20,316 nt of DNA from Flemingiibacterium sp045634345 (GTDB lineage: Bacteria; Bacillota; Clostridia; Oscillospirales; CAG-272), in contig JAZRAB010000049.1 in the NCBI GenBank assembly GCA_045634345.1, positions 1-20,316 on the forward strand. Reading direction: 5' to 3'. Shown one piece after another: positions 1 to 14,200 of this stretch; within the stretch, counting starts at the first letter, position 1; each line of letters starts with the position of its first letter. The notes beneath the pieces are model-generated. The model was given only the letters and a program-made list of their open reading frames with translations, was not told the DNA's origin and ran no database searches. The position numbers and the translations under genes are program-made.

Positions 1-121
1 TTATAGCAAGTCGGCGAAGCCGTCTTGCTTGAGAGACAGTGGCCCCCGCCCGAGCGGCGGCATTGCCGCCGCGAGCAATACGGCAGGCGGCGCAGGGCGC
101 CGCGTGGGGGTTGCGAAAATC
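1..121 (+). repeat. GC-rich palindromic dispersed repeat, copy A
   Basis: This non-coding stretch matches 2317-2494 on the other strand. The best-matching part is 44-121. Aligned by hand without gaps to the reverse complement of 2317-2394, it agrees at 66 of 78 bases. It contains a perfect 8-bp stem, GCGGCGGC-ATT-GCCGCCGC (55-73), then GAGCAATACGG, then CGCCGCGTGGG (98-108). Both copies also begin TTATAGC and share a following AGTYGGCG-like stretch. Here that left end forms an interrupted hairpin at 5-29 with arms AGCAAG and CTTGCT around CGGC-GAA-GCCG. The left boundary may be cut by the window. The structure resembles REP-type or MITE-like intergenic elements, but no such family can be named from sequence alone. 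Confidence 0.75.
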
Positions 122-141
122 GAAGCATTCCTCCGACAAAC

Positions 142-147
142 TATAAT
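142..147 (+). promoter_or_regulatory. Possible -10 box for the two-gene membrane operon
   Basis: TATAAT lies 26 bases before the start codon of the gene at 174, just beyond the repeat copy A. The hexamer 17 bases upstream (119-124, ATCGAA) is a poor -35 match, so only the -10 box supports a promoter here. An AAGGAT ribosome site follows at 161-166. Confidence 0.35.
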
Positions 148-173
148 TTAATACAAAAGCAAGGATATAACAC

Positions 174-842
174 ATGGGCTTCGGATTACTTTTTATCGGA
201 TATTTTTTCATGATATTTTTCCCGATCGACAGCGTTGGCATACTGCCAAACCTGGCTGTTATCGGGTGCCCTTTTATGCTCTTTGGACTAAAACGTCTGA
301 CGCATTTCTGTCCCGACTGCAAAGGCTTCACCGTGGCAAAATATGCGCTCATTCCTCTATCCGTGCTCTCGACGGCAATTATTGCGCTTGACATCGCAAA
401 AGCTGACACCGAGCTGTCGCTTAATATGACGCTCTATTTTACAGAGCCGCTGTCGATTGCATCCGAGCTTGCATTGTGTATTTACAGCATATTTCTATTT
501 CTCGGTATATATCGCCTGGCGCATGACGTCGAACTTCCGAAGCTCGCCGCAGCAGCAGTGCGCAGAATAACAGTCCTTGGCATATACGGCATCACATCAA
601 CATTTTACGGAGTATGTTCAATCATACTTTCGGCAAGCAGTGTAGAGGCTAATGCTTTTACTGCCGCCGTGTTCTACATAGGTCTTGTTGCTTTGCTTCT
701 TGAATATCTCTGTATATTTCTTAATCTCGCGCTTCTATTCTCCGCGTATGCTAAGATCTGTCTTGAGGGAGACGAGGACATGCCATACCGCGAGGATGTT
801 TTTGATAAAATAATTGCGTGGACTAAACGAAATAAAAAGTAA
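174..842 (+). CDS. Multi-pass membrane protein of unrecognised family (single-unit paralogue)
   Basis: A 222-residue protein with about six hydrophobic segments (roughly 4-18, 23-38, 52-72, 95-114, 132-155 and 163-192) and a charged C-terminal tail ending in KRNKK. I do not recognise a named family and assign no function. The N-terminal stretch has GFG near residue 2, then a proline, then VGILPNL at 21-27, and HFCPDC at 44-49. This lines up with GYG, IDVLPDF and DLCPN in the next gene, so the two proteins are probably related. The ATG start is preceded by AAGGA at a spacing of 9. An in-frame TAA lies at 168-170, so no longer start exists. The next gene begins 12 bases after the stop, with its ribosome site touching the stop, which indicates an operon. 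The protein is probably in the cytoplasmic membrane. Confidence 0.8.
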   Translation: MGFGLLFIGYFFMIFFPIDSVGILPNLAVIGCPFMLFGLKRLTHFCPDCKGFTVAKYALIPLSVLSTAIIALDIAKADTELSLNMTLYFTEPLSIASELALCIYSIFLFLGIYRLAHDVELPKLAAAAVRRITVLGIYGITSTFYGVCSIILSASSVEANAFTAAVFYIGLVALLLEYLCIFLNLALLFSAYAKICLEGDEDMPYREDVFDKIIAWTKRNKK

Positions 843-854
843 AGGAGGACGCAT

Positions 855-2237
855 ATGGTAAATATAAAAACAAAAAAAGAGTGTGCCGATGCGGCCGCAT
901 CGCCCAAAAAGCGGCTCGGATACGGTTATTTCATAGTCGCTGTCATCTTTCTTTTTAATCCGTGCATCAACATAATAGATGTCCTGCCCGACTTTTTCGG
1001 ATACATATTTCTTATAAAGGGACTCGAAAAATGGGCTGATCTCTGTCCAAATATTGCGGATGCAGTACAAGGGCTTGGCAGACTGCGATGGTTTATGCTG
1101 CTGAAGCTCCCTGCGATACTGCTCATCCCGATTCTCAGAGACGACACCTTTGTGCTGCTCCTCACATTCTGCTTTATACTGATTGAGCTCATTTACGCCA
1201 TTCCTGCCGCCGGACGTATATTCGACGGACTCGACTATTTCGGCACACGTTTTGACGGTAAGACCGTTTTTAAAGGTCATAAGGATCTCCGACTTCTAAC
1301 GAATATCTTCTTCATCGCCAAATCCGCGCTCTGCTTGCTTCCGGAATTGTGTTCGCTGTCAAGCTATGAACATCTGGGATACATCACAAATGCACCGCCG
1401 TTCGATCCGGCACAGTACAAGGGGACGTTCGTGCTTTTAGGCGTGACTCTCTCATTTCTAATTGGAATCCTTTGGCTAAAAAATACTGTCACATACATAA
1501 ACCGAATTTCTAAGGACACGCCCTTTTTGGAGCGAATACTTCACGATTATGACCTTGAGATCACACAAAACATAGGCATTGCTCTGCGCCGCGCTCTCCA
1601 TATTTCAACAGCACTATTTATCGCGGGATTTGTGTTCTTCCTCAATATGTGGGTAGACGGTATAAATGTGATTCCCACCTTTATCGGAGCTATCTTCCTT
1701 ATCGCTGCTATGATAAAGCTCAAGGGTATGTCACCCGTTCCGAATACTTCAATCGCTATGACGGTCATATTCGCCGTTGTATCGGCAATTTCGTTCGCGG
1801 TTTCATTCATTTTTTCGCTAAACTACGATCTGCGCGCGATTACGCTTGGCGTCGCCGATTCCGAAGCTTATGATATTTACAATCTTTCGCTCATCGTGTC
1901 AATTGCGGAATACGCAGTGGCAGGTATCGTCATGTATCTGATACTGCGCGAGATACGCCGGCTTATCACAATGCATCTTGCTCCCGATCCCGATATCAAG
2001 GATCGACGCCTCATTGCGATATACGAGGATCATCAACGTGCCGCCAAAAGGAGCATTACCGCTGTCGCCGTTCTTTTCGCAATCTCACTTATTACGAACA
2101 CGGCATACATACTCCTTCGCGCAAACATAGATGCGGCATATTGGCTTATTCCATTCATCGCAACGGGCATATGGCTTGTCTATACGGTAAGCACATTATG
2201 GCAGCTGTACGATCAGATCGAATATAAATATACATAA
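855..2237 (+). CDS. Large multi-pass membrane protein with internal duplication
   Basis: A 460-residue integral membrane protein with about ten to twelve hydrophobic segments. It seems to be built of two tandem units. Unit 1 carries IDVLPDFFGYIFLIKGL at 41-57. Unit 2 carries INVIPTFIGAIFLIAAM at 270-286. The shared pattern is I-x-V-x-P-x-F-x-G-x-I-F-L-I. Each unit continues with further membrane segments and a charged loop (about 120-145 and 365-400). The upstream gene looks like a single such unit. No enzyme motif, ATP site or signal peptide is visible and no function is assigned. The ATG is preceded by AAAGGAGG at 841-848, overlapping the stop of the upstream gene, so the two are probably co-translated. 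A strong terminator follows at once. Confidence 0.85.
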   Translation: MVNIKTKKECADAAASPKKRLGYGYFIVAVIFLFNPCINIIDVLPDFFGYIFLIKGLEKWADLCPNIADAVQGLGRLRWFMLLKLPAILLIPILRDDTFVLLLTFCFILIELIYAIPAAGRIFDGLDYFGTRFDGKTVFKGHKDLRLLTNIFFIAKSALCLLPELCSLSSYEHLGYITNAPPFDPAQYKGTFVLLGVTLSFLIGILWLKNTVTYINRISKDTPFLERILHDYDLEITQNIGIALRRALHISTALFIAGFVFFLNMWVDGINVIPTFIGAIFLIAAMIKLKGMSPVPNTSIAMTVIFAVVSAISFAVSFIFSLNYDLRAITLGVADSEAYDIYNLSLIVSIAEYAVAGIVMYLILREIRRLITMHLAPDPDIKDRRLIAIYEDHQRAAKRSITAVAVLFAISLITNTAYILLRANIDAAYWLIPFIATGIWLVYTVSTLWQLYDQIEYKYT

Positions 2238-5200
2238 AAATAAGGGACTGTTTGCTTCTTGCAAAACAGTCCCTTGTTTTTGATAAATTATTGTTTAACG
2301 GTGTGTTTAGTGCTCTGATTATCGCAGCTCCCACGCGGCGTGATACTCCGCCTACCGTATTGCTCGCGGCGGCATCGCCGCCGCTCGGTCGGGGAGGCGC
2401 TGCGCTCAAACGCCGCTGGTTTCCCTCTGCTTCTGGCAGGCGGTGCAACGCACCGCAAGGAGCACCAATGCTCGGAGCGCCAACTCCGCTATAAACTCAA
2501 ATCTACAATATCAATACTCAATATTCCGATCAAGCCCGTGAATAAATCCGTTAGCGTCTGCCGAACAGACATCCCCCCCGATGACCTTGTTCTTGTGAAT
2601 AAGGAAATTCACATAAACTTCTCCATCATAATCGGGATAATTTGTGATGCGGTATGTATAGCGCATCACATCCTTTTTAAGATATTTGGTCAGATCAAAT
2701 CCCTGCTTTTTCTGAAGCTCATTATAGCTCTGATACACCTTGTCAAATTCCGCAGGTATCGTCACTTCCACCTCTTCGACCGGCACAGCATCAACCTCCC
2801 AACCAAACTGACGCAGGAACTCTATTCTGTCATCTGCGCTTTTGATCTTATCAAATCGAACATTCTCCACCGCATCAATAACACCGTCCGAGATCGCCGG
2901 CTCTGCGGTTGGGATAAATACAAGCAATGTAACAAGCGCTACAAGTGCGAGCGACGTTACTCCGAAAAATTTAAGTGTGCTTCCTCTCATGGAATATACA
3001 AACATAATTATGATTCCTCCTGTTTGTTTTCTGCTGTTACATTATATTTGCACTTCCCTATAAATATTCCCTCACAACAAAAAATACCGCCGTGCATAAG
3101 CAAGGCGGTATAAAATCAAGGGAGAACAATCTGTCCTCCCTTTTAAAATTATTCTTCGCTAGGATCGTATGCTATATAAATGTACTCGACAACGTCGCCC
3201 GCAGCAACAACATTATCTGCAGCCGAACCTGCCGGCTCTACTTCATTAATTGTGAAATACCAGGAATAGTTAATGCCTGTTTCCTCATCGGTATATCTGG
3301 GATAACCGTCAAATTCTTCAACCGAAGTACCGCTGCTGTTGGTGGTGTACTGGAAGTCGCAAAGCTCGCTTGCAACAGCGATTACATCAAGAACAGTGGG
3401 GTTCTTGCCGGAAACCTCGATCTGCGCGTCAACGATCTGCTCGTTTACTGCGGGATCTGCTTCAGACGGAACAGAGATCTTAAGGGTTACAGTAGTTGCA
3501 GCAGCGCCTCCGCAGGACGCCATCGAAAGAGCAAGCATCATTACTGCAAGTGCAAGTGCCAGAATACGTGTGAATTTCATTTTGTATGTCCTCCATGATT
3601 TTAGTATAAGCGTACCGCTCCGAAAAGATATTGCGCGGTTTCTTTGCCTATGCGTATATTATACTATTTTATTCTAAATTTGTCAATAGAAATCCCCGAT
3701 TTTTTGCGAGCAGCATCAGTTCAGGATTATGATTCCCAAATTAAGATAAGCGGCAAAAAACAGCCATGCAAGATAGATAACCATTGCTCCTGCCGCAACC
3801 TTATATATCCGCGAGAAAAAGCAGATTGTGAAGAAAGTAAGTATTATCATCATGATGATAGCAGAAAATGCGGCAAAAAACGCCCCCGCACCGAAAAAAA
3901 GCGGTGACCATATGAAATTAAACACCATCATGATAATAAAAAACAGAAGCCCTTTGTATTTATTAGCATCACATGCTCGCTCGCATACGCATGCAACGGC
4001 CCCCGCCGCTCCTCCGATTAATATGTACATGAACGTCCATATTATCGGGAACAGGAATGCCGGCGGAGAGAATTTCGGTCTCTCAAGCTCTCGGTAAAGC
4101 TCGGTTGAACCTGCAACAAGCGCACTCAGCGCTCCGCAAAGAAGTATTATCACCGCTCCTGCTATCACGCAGCGAAAATCTATGCGCGATAGCTCCGAGC
4201 GTACCATACATGAAATACGGCGCTTGATTTTTTTTATACCCAACATAAAATCACCTCATACAAAATGTATGAGGTGATTTTTAATTTAATTCATCGCTTC
4301 GGATTATTCGTTACCCGAATCTGACATGGTCTCCTCGGATATATCCGTGTCCGGCGTGTCCTCGTATCCAGTGTCCTCACCCATTGTATCATCGGGATCG
4401 GTGATATCGGTGTCCTCCGGATCAGTTACATCCGTATCCTCCGGCTCCGGTTCCGAAATATGGTGTTCGTAGCAGTAGCTGTTGTAAAAGCGCTTACCGC
4501 TTGTTTCGGTATAACCCGGATACTGACCATCCAAATAAAGTCCCATATAGAACGGAACATCACCCGTCTCGGGCATAGCAGTTCCCTCATGAACTGCGCG
4601 ATAGGTGTACTGCGTATCCGTAACCTTGACATTCATCGGGAATATGCGGTCAGCCTTAATAAGTCCCACGCTCTTGACATTCTCCGCAGGGCATCCGTCA
4701 TGTGCAATACCGCCTGTTACTGTATCATAATCAACCATAACATGACGGTCACAGTACTCGGTTGGGATAGTCGCCGCAGTGAAATAACCGGTCTCCGCAC
4801 GGCTTCCGCGCGGATCGGCATAGCAGGCAGTACTCATAAGCTTGCCGGAATCCTTACAGTATGTGGCGGTGATAACGCCATCTGCCGTCTCAAAGGACTT
4901 TAGCGGCTCGTCGCCATTTATATACTTATCGTGAAGCTTTGTCATGATAATATCCCATGTAACTGTACCGGGATTCCATGAAAGTGTACCGAGCGTCTGC
5001 GGTATCTCGTATCCGAACCAGATTCCGCCGACATAATACGGCGTGTAACCGATAAACCAACGGTCAACGTCACTTGAAGTAGTACCCGTCTTACCGGCAC
5101 AGTCCACCTTGCTCTTAAGGGATACCGATGTTGCCGTACCGCGGTTGACAACATTTTCAAGCATCTTTGTCATAATCGATGCTGTCTGTTCACTGATAAC

Positions 5201-8200
5201 TATATAGCTTTCGGCTTTGTTTTCAAGAAGCACCTCACCCTCGGCATCAAGGACGCGAAGCCATGTTCGCGGCTTATTGTAAACACCGCCGTTTGCAAAT
5301 ATCTGGTATGCGGCTGTGATCTCAAGATTAGTCACGCCGTAGTTCATACCGCCAAGTGCAAGTGCGGAAAGGTCTTTGTCCGTAATTCCTATGCCGCCGG
5401 GAAGCTGTGCATACTCAATAAAGCTGTCCATCTGCAGTTTATTCTTAACAAAATCGAATGCCGTATCCGGCGTAAGCTCCTGGAGAATACGTACCGCAAC
5501 CGTATTGACCGAACGTGTCACGGCATCATTTACGGTCGTTAGTCCCCCGTAAACCTCGGGAAGATTCTTCGGCCATGCAGACGGATTAAGCTTTTCTTCA
5601 TCGTCCGAAGCATAGTTGAACATTACAGGAACATCATCGTAAACACTGCCGTATGTTATAAGTCCGTACTCTACTCCCGGCGCATACACAGAAAGCGGCT
5701 TTATCGACGAACCGGGGGAACGTGTCGTTTCGGTAGCCTTATTAAGAAGCAGGTTTGCCTCCTTCGCACCGCGGCCGCCGACAAGACCGAGTACGTCACC
5801 CGTTGCAGGGTCGATCACCACCGCCGACGATTGCGGCTGAACCGCATTGTTTGTCTTGGGGAAGTTTGAATCGTTTGCGTACACTTCTTCAAGCGTTCTC
5901 TGCACCTCGGGATCCTGGAGAGTGATTATCTGCAGACCACCCGTATAGATGAGGTTGTACGCCATTTCAAGGTTATACCCCTTTTCCTCGCAAAGGGCAT
6001 TTGCGACCTCACGCATCACCTGGTCCGTAAACCATGAATTTGAGGTGACGGAAGCATCCTTCGCACGTCCCTGATAGTCAAGGACAAGCTCCTTTTTGTA
6101 TGCGCCGTCATATTCCTCCTGTGTAATGTAACCTTGGTCGAGCATTTCCCAAAGTATCTGATTACGTCGCTCCGCCTGCTTTTCGGGATTCTGCACGGGG
6201 TCATATTTTGTCGGAGAATTTGTAATAGATGCAATAGCCGCGCACTCGATAAGCGTCAGCTCCGAAACGTCCTTGTTAAAATATGTGTACGCTGCCGCCT
6301 GAACTCCGTAACAGTTCTGCGAGAGATAGATATTATTAAGATACAGCTCAAGTATCTGGGTTTTATCAAGCTGCTTTTCGAGATTAAGCGCACGCAGTAT
6401 CTCCTGTATCTTACGCTGCGGCGTATAATCTCTGTTCTCGGTTAAATTCTTTATCGTCTGCTGTGTTATCGACGATCCTCCGCCCTGCTTTTCCTCAAAC
6501 GGAACAAAATAATTGAGGATCGCGGCGCCGGTACGCCAAATATCAACTCCGCTGTGACTCCAGAATCGCTTGTCCTCTATTGCGACAAACGCATCCACAA
6601 GATCTTCCGGTATCTGTGTATAAGGCACCCACACGCTGTTTTCCGATCCGTACAGCTGTTCATCCTTTATCTCGATCATTGTACCGATACGGTTTTCGCG
6701 GTCGGTATAGTCCATGTAAAATATCTTTGTTGTTTGACTCGAATTCATACGAAAGATCGCAGGATCAATCGTCGGATCGATATAATTTTTAACATATACC
6801 GCAAATACAGTCGCAACTATAATACCGGTAATGAAAGCGATAAGGATAACTGTGAGAAGCGCGTTCAGTATATAGGAAAATACACGTCCGACCACTTTTC
6901 CGGCAAGCTTTCCTGAAACTGCGACCTCACTTGTCCAATCGACCTTCTTCTGTGAATTCGGTTTTCTCTGATTATTGTTCAATTTCCGGTTCCCTTTCTT
7001 GAAATTAAGGTGATATGCTTAATTGACGCAATTCAAACTGATTTTGTTTCCATAATTATACCGCAATATAATTAATTTTTTATGAATTATCCTCTTACCT
7101 CTTGAAAACTTTACGCAGCTTCAATATCTGTCGAAATTTCCGGCGCACTGTTTTCAACAAAATATTTCTCGCATACATGTCCGTAAATATAGGCAATGAC
7201 GATGATCAGAAGTCCCGTCATAATTCCGCCAAGATCAAGACTAAACGAAAAGCGTATCATTTCGGGCTGTGGGATGAAAGTCTTCACAAGTAAATAATTG
7301 TAAAAGCTGTTTGCAATGCGCACAAACGTGCTTCCTACCATAACAGTAAGTCCGATATATATGATATAACGCGGATTCTTCAGGTTATATTCCTCACCCT
7401 TTGAAATGTTCTTTGCAAGCTTTGACAAAAAGAGCGCGATCGGAGACAGAATACACAACACCGCTGCCAGCATCATAAGCTCGGCATAAATAACCGTCTT
7501 AATGTCACCAAGCGATACATCGGCATAGGCGGCATTAATGCGGATACCGTTGCCTATCGTTATCGAGTAGTACTCGTTTTCGTGAGCTGTCATAAACGGC
7601 GGAAGCATCATTTCTTCCACAGATGTATTGACAAAAAGCATTATAAGTGCAATTATCCCAACAAGCAGCACACCGATAATAAAAGCATAGTATAGACCTG
7701 CCAATATCGGCGATGCAATCTTTGATGCCGTAATTATTTTACGGTAAGTGAATTTTTGCTTCGGTGCTTTGTTCTTTTTTGAAAAAATACTCATTTGAAC
7801 CTCCTGTTCCTATTTTACGACTACATTCTCATCGCCGAGAAGTAAGCGAAGCTCACTTACGACGAACTCGGATGCGGCAAGCTTAAGCCCCGTCATACGC
7901 TTATATTCGGCGGTGGATTTATCATAGAAAATTACCTCTGCGCTGCCGTCGCAGAAGATATAGCAAAGGTTCTGCGCCTTCATAAATGTGCGGTCATCCT
8001 CGGCTGTTGACTCGACTCGCAGGTATACCTTACTTGGCAAGCCCGTGCCCGGCACCGGGTTCATCTGCGGCATCGTCTGTCGCTGTGGCACCGACGTCTT
8101 CGCTTGATTTGTCATAGCACGCGGTGCGGCTGCGTGACCTCCGCTGACATGATATACCGGCGCTCCGGATGTCGCGGCAGGTTTGACCGGTTCGGTATTC

Positions 8201-11200
8201 TGAGGTGCGGTTGCCTCACGCACCGGCGCTTGCTGAACAGGCGGCATCGGCTTGCGCTGATATCCGCTTCGTCTCATCTCCGGAACTGCGGAATCTACAC
8301 CAAAATGCTCGTTATCGTCCAACAGCAATGCGGTCTGGCAAAGTATCTTTGGCTCCTCATCATCACGCAGTGATAGCTGTCCGAGAATACATACCGTCGA
8401 ATCAGTTGTCAGAATATGACCGATATCTTCAAGTGTCTTCGGGAAAACTACAATTTCCATTTCACCAAAACGGTCTTCAAGCGTGAGGAACGCCATCTGC
8501 GCACCGTTTTTGGTCATTTTCGTCTGACGTCTGGTTATCACTCCGCAAACTGTAAGCGTCTGCTTGTCCGAGAATATCTCGTCACACTCTGTCTCCTCAG
8601 AGAATGATGCAAGAATATTTCCTATTTCGCACGGCGATATCTTTGCAATATGCTTTGAATAATCTTCAAGCACGTGTCCCGAGAAGTATATTCCCGAGCA
8701 CTCTTTCTCAAGTCTCAACCTTTCGCGGAACGAAAGCTCCGGTATGTCGGGATATTTGAACGTCTCAGACTTCGCAGTGTCTTCAAGCCCCATAGAGAAG
8801 AGGTCAAGCTGTCCCTCGACATTAGTGCGGCTTCTCTCCTGATAGTGGTCGATTATCCGCTCATACGACAACAGCAGTTGACTTCTGAACACTCCTAGCC
8901 CGTCGAATGCACCACTCTTAATGAGCGCCTCGACCTGGCGCTTGTTCATATCCTGCCCATACATACGCTCAATGAAATCCTCAAATGAAGCGAACGGACG
9001 GTCACGGCGTTCCGCAGCAATACGTTCGATAAAGCCTTCGCCGAGATTTTTAAGTGCAAGCAGTCCGAAACGTATATATTTACCTTTGCCGTTTACAATA
9101 GCTCGGTAATCGGCAGTCGATTCGTTTATGTCAGGCGGAAGTATATTTATCTTATACCTCGCACATTCCGCGACGTATTCGGCAGTCTTCACTGCACTTC
9201 CCATGACGGAGGTCATGAGTGCCGCGAGGTATTCACACGGATAATGGCTCTTAAGATAAGCCGTGCGATATGATATTATCGCATATGCCGCCGCGTGACT
9301 CTTATTAAATGCATAAGAAGCAAAGCCCGACATCTCATCGAAAAGCTCGTTGGCAACATCAGACGGTATGCCGTTCTTCCCTGCGCCCTCAACGAATACG
9401 GCGCGTTCACGCTCCATGTCCTCGGCTTTCTTCTTCGCCATCATACGCCGTACAAGATCTGCACGGCCGAATGTATAGCCTGCAACACTGCGGCAGACCT
9501 GCATTACCTGCTCCTGATATACCATACATCCGTATGTCACGTCAAGTATCGGCGCAAGAAGTGGCGTTTTGTAGGTTATCTTATCACGGTTCTTGCGGTT
9601 CTCGATATACTTTGGAATCGAATCCATCGGGCCGGGACGGTAAAGCGAAATCGCGGCAATTATGTCCTCGATACAGTCGGGACGGAGCTGTGTCAGCATT
9701 TGGCGCATGCCGCCCGATTCAAGCTGGAAGACACCGTCCGTATTGCCCGATGAGATAAGCTCATACGCCGCTTTATCATCAAGCGGCAATGCCTCAACAT
9801 CAAAATCCGGCTCGCGTTCGCGTATCTGCTTTTCGGTATCGGAAATTATCGTCAGATACCGAAGTGCAAGAAAATCGAATTTAAGCAGTCCGAGCTTCGC
9901 CACAGTATCCATGTCAAACTGCGTCACAGGAACATTCCCATTCATCGAAAGAGGCACGTATTCGTGTACCGGACGGTCGGTGATAACCACGCCCGCCGCA
10001 TGAGTTGACGAGTGGCGCGGCATGCCTTCAAGTGCGCGTGCGGTATCAATAAGCCGCTTGGTCTGCGGAGAATCCTCGTACATTTCACGAAGCTCCTTGC
10101 TCACTTCAAGCGCGCCGTCAAGCGTCATGTCAAGGGCGTGCGGTATCTTCTTCGCCACTGCATCGGTGTCGGCATATGACATGCCGAGCGCACGTCCGAC
10201 ATCCCTTATCGCCGCACGCGCCGCCATCGTACCGAATGTAATTATCTGCGCCACATGATCATCGCCGTATTTTCGGCGCACATAATCAATAACCTCGTCG
10301 CGGCGATTGTAGCAGAAATCAATATCAAAGTCCGGCATGCTGACTCGTTCGGGGTTCAAGAAGCGCTCAAAGAGAAGATCAAATCGAAGCGGATCAAGGT
10401 CGGTAATGCCAAGCAAAAATGCCACAAGACTTCCGGCACCCGAGCCGCGCCCGGGACCGACGGGTATTCCGTTTTTCTTTGCGTACCCGACAAAATCTTG
10501 AACTATCAGGAAGTAATCGGAGTATCCCATACGCGATATGACCTCAAGCTCATACTCGATTCGCTCAAGATATTCGCCCTCGGGATGCGCGGCCGTATAT
10601 TCGATCCGTTTCGAACCAAGACGGCGCGCAAGTCCGTCCATGGTAAGAGTGCGCAGATATTCGACAGTGGGAAGCCCGTTCGGCGGAGAAAACGCAGGCA
10701 GATACAAATTTGAAAAATCAAAGTCGAAATTACACTTCTCTGCTATGCGTACTGTATTTTCAATAGGACTGCCGAGCGGCTCGGTATCAAGATATCCGAA
10801 CAGACTGTGCATTTCCTCGGTGGTCTTATAGTAAAACTCGTCCGTCTCAAAGCCGATCGGTCTGCCGTCCGTAATGACGTTGTTGGTCTGGATGCACATG
10901 AGTATCGCCTGACTGTCTGCATCCCCTCGGCGCAGATAGTGCGCGTCGTTTGTCGCCACAAGCGGTATTGAAAGCTCATGTGAAAGCTTCACAATCTCGC
11001 GGTTGACGAGCTTTTGTTCTTCAAGGCCGTGATCCTGCAATTCAAGGTAATAGTCATCTCCGAACAGCGATTTCATTTTTTCGGCGTGCTCACGCGCCGC
11101 AGAATAATCCCCACTGACTATCGCTTGCGGAATATAACCCGCAAGGCATGCCGACAGGGCAACAAGTCCCTCGTGATGCGCTTCAAGCAGCTCTATGTCA

Positions 11201-14200
11201 ATACGCGGCTTCGAGTAGAAGCCTTCCTTGAACGCACTTGTTACCATGGAGATAAGATTTTTGTATCCAATCTCATTTTTGCAAAGAAGTACGAGATGAT
11301 AGCTTCCGCTGTCCTCGCCGTGATCGCGGTCAAAGCGTGTACGCCTTGCAAGATAGACCTCGCATCCAATTATCGGCTTTATGCCCTCTGTCCTGCAGGC
11401 GTTATAGAACGCCACCGCTCCGTACATTACACCGTGATCCGTGATAGCAACAGCACTGTGCCCGCACTCCTTGGCGCGACGAGGTATCTCGGCGATGCGG
11501 CAAGCACCGTCGAGAAGACTGTATTCACTGTGCAGGTGAAGATGTACGAAATCCGACATTTTTAATTCCTCGATTTTATTCCTATATTCTGCCTCTAACT
11601 TACTGCGGCGACTTCCATTCAAGTATCTTCTTAAGTCTGTGATTAACGCCTGATTTGGTAATTGGCGGCGTATGCAGCTCTGCAAGCTGCAGTAATGTAG
11701 CATCGCTATGCTCAAGCCGCAGATGCGCGGTGATACGAAGCTCATCGGGCATCCGCTCAAGCTCGCCGCTCGCTTTCAGCGCCTTTATCGCGGCAATCTG
11801 TGCACCTGCCGCCTTTGTGGTTTTTTCTATATTGGCGACCTCGCCATTTGCTATTCGGTTCATATCCGAACGAAGCTCGCGCTCGATCTTTTTGTTCATT
11901 ATCGTAAACGCCGCATTGTTTGCGCCGATAAGCGCAAGAAAATTTTCAATGCTCTCACTGTCCTTGTAGTAAAGCACCTGCTCTGTCTTTCGCGTGGTTG
12001 ACTTTGCTTCAAGTCCAAGCTCATTAAGCAGTCGAGACAGCCTGTCCGCGAATTTACCGTCAGTAAAATTCATCTCAAGATGATATCCCTTTTCGGGATC
12101 GGTAAGCGTCCCCGACGATAAAAAAACTCCTCTGAGAAATGACGCCATGCAATTCTGACAGCGAAACATTTCTGATTTTATCTCGCTCTCACTATCCTCA
12201 TCGGCATAACGAAACGCATAAAAAAGCCGCTCGAGTTCGCGTTTCTGCACAACCGTGATCTTACAGCTTCGGCGCTCATCCGCATCACCGCTTTTTTTGT
12301 CGGTTATATATAGATTTCCTTCTATTGAATGTTGATCCCGAAGCCATTTGACCGCAAGACCGGCAAGCTCCTCACTCGTCGTTACAAGCTTTATTCGTAA
12401 GCGTGTAAATGTACCCGCCGCCCATAATATTCCGTAAAGCTGTGCACGCCGACAGCAATCATGCTTCATCGTCTCGGAAATCGCGGCAAGATTTGCTTTA
12501 GTATCCAGTGCAAATGACATGATATCCTCCCAAACGTCGGAAGAATACCCGACATTTATTTTGTAATATCACGGTGTATCGTCACCGTTTTATATTCGCT
12601 CTTACGTATATGCGCCGCAAGAGCTTCACATATCGCAACCGAACGGTGTTTTCCACCCGTACAGCCGATAGCCACTATTAGTTGTGTTTTACCCTCGCGG
12701 CTGTAAAGCGGCAAAAGGTAGTCTATCATATCACACAGCTTATCGACAAACACATTCGTTTCTTCATGTGAAAACACGAAATCGCGCACCGGCGCTTCAA
12801 GCCCCGTATGAGCCTTCAGCTCATCGTGATAATATGGATTTGGAAAGCATCTCACGTCAAACACAAGATCCGCTTCCAGCGCTGCGCCGTGTTTAAAACC
12901 AAAGGACATGCAAGTTATAAGCAGTCCGCTGCCGACATCGGAATTAACAATACCGCAGATTTTTTCTTTCAGCTGAACCGGCGTCAGTTTTGTAGTATCT
13001 ACAGTATAATCGGCACGCTGCACCACGGTAGAAAGAATAAGCCGTTCTGCCCTCAGCGCTTCAATCATACTTATATTTTTCGATGCAACAAGCGGATGTG
13101 TTCGTCTCGTGAATTTATAACGGCTGATGATGACCTCATCGGCACAATCAAGGAAGACTGTGCGACAGTTGAAGCCCTGCACACGAAGCAAATCAAGCTC
13201 CGAGAAAAGCGTTTCAAACTCAACCTCACCGCGAACATCCACGATAAACGCAACCCTATCGAGCTTACCCGGCGTCGCACTGTATATCTCGGCGAATTTC
13301 GGAATAAGCTGTGCCGGCATATTGTCAATACAGTACCAGCCAATGTCCTCAAGCGTATTCGCCGCCTGCGATTTTCCCGCGCCGGACATTCCCGTAATTA
13401 TCAAAAATTCCACGTTTTGTTCCCCTATTCTTTTCAGTTCCCTATATATTTCACTTCACATTCGATGTCATAACCGGTCTTGTTTTTGACCTCAGCCTTG
13501 ATGATATAAATAAGCTCAAGTACATCTTTCGCTGTAGCACCGCCGCGATTGATAACAAATCCGGCGTGCTTTTCGGAGACCTCTGCCCCACCAACACGCC
13601 TGCCCTTTAGTCCTACCTCGTCGATTATCTGCGAGGTGATGAACCCGTTGCCGCGTTTGAAGGTACTGCCGGCACTTGGGTATTCAAGCGGCTGTTTTTC
13701 ACGCCGTCTTGACATATAGTCGTTCATCTTCGCCTCGATCTCGCTTCGCTCACCGCGAATGAGTGTAAGCGTTGCCGAGAGTATCACCCTCTTGCTGTCC
13801 ATGTAAACGCTGTGGCGGTACGAAAATTCATGTGCCGCTCCCGAGACAGTACCACGCTCGCCGCTTGCAAGATCGTAATATTCGCTTGACACCACCACCT
13901 GCGACATATCTCCGCCATACGCACCGGCGTTCATGTAAACGCCGCCGCCGACAGTCCCCGGAATACCGTAAGCAAATTCAAGTCCTGCAAGCGAATCCTT
14001 CGCCGCAGCAATTGCGAGCCGTGTGAGCGGTACGCCTGCTTCTGCGGTAATAGACTCACCCGATACACTGCACGCGCGCATATTCGTAAGTATAACCGCC
14101 GCACCGTCGTAGCCATCGTCGGAAACGAGGACGTTAGTACCGTTACCAAGCACAAGCGTTGGGATATTCTCATCACGGAGAATATCAAATACCTTCACCG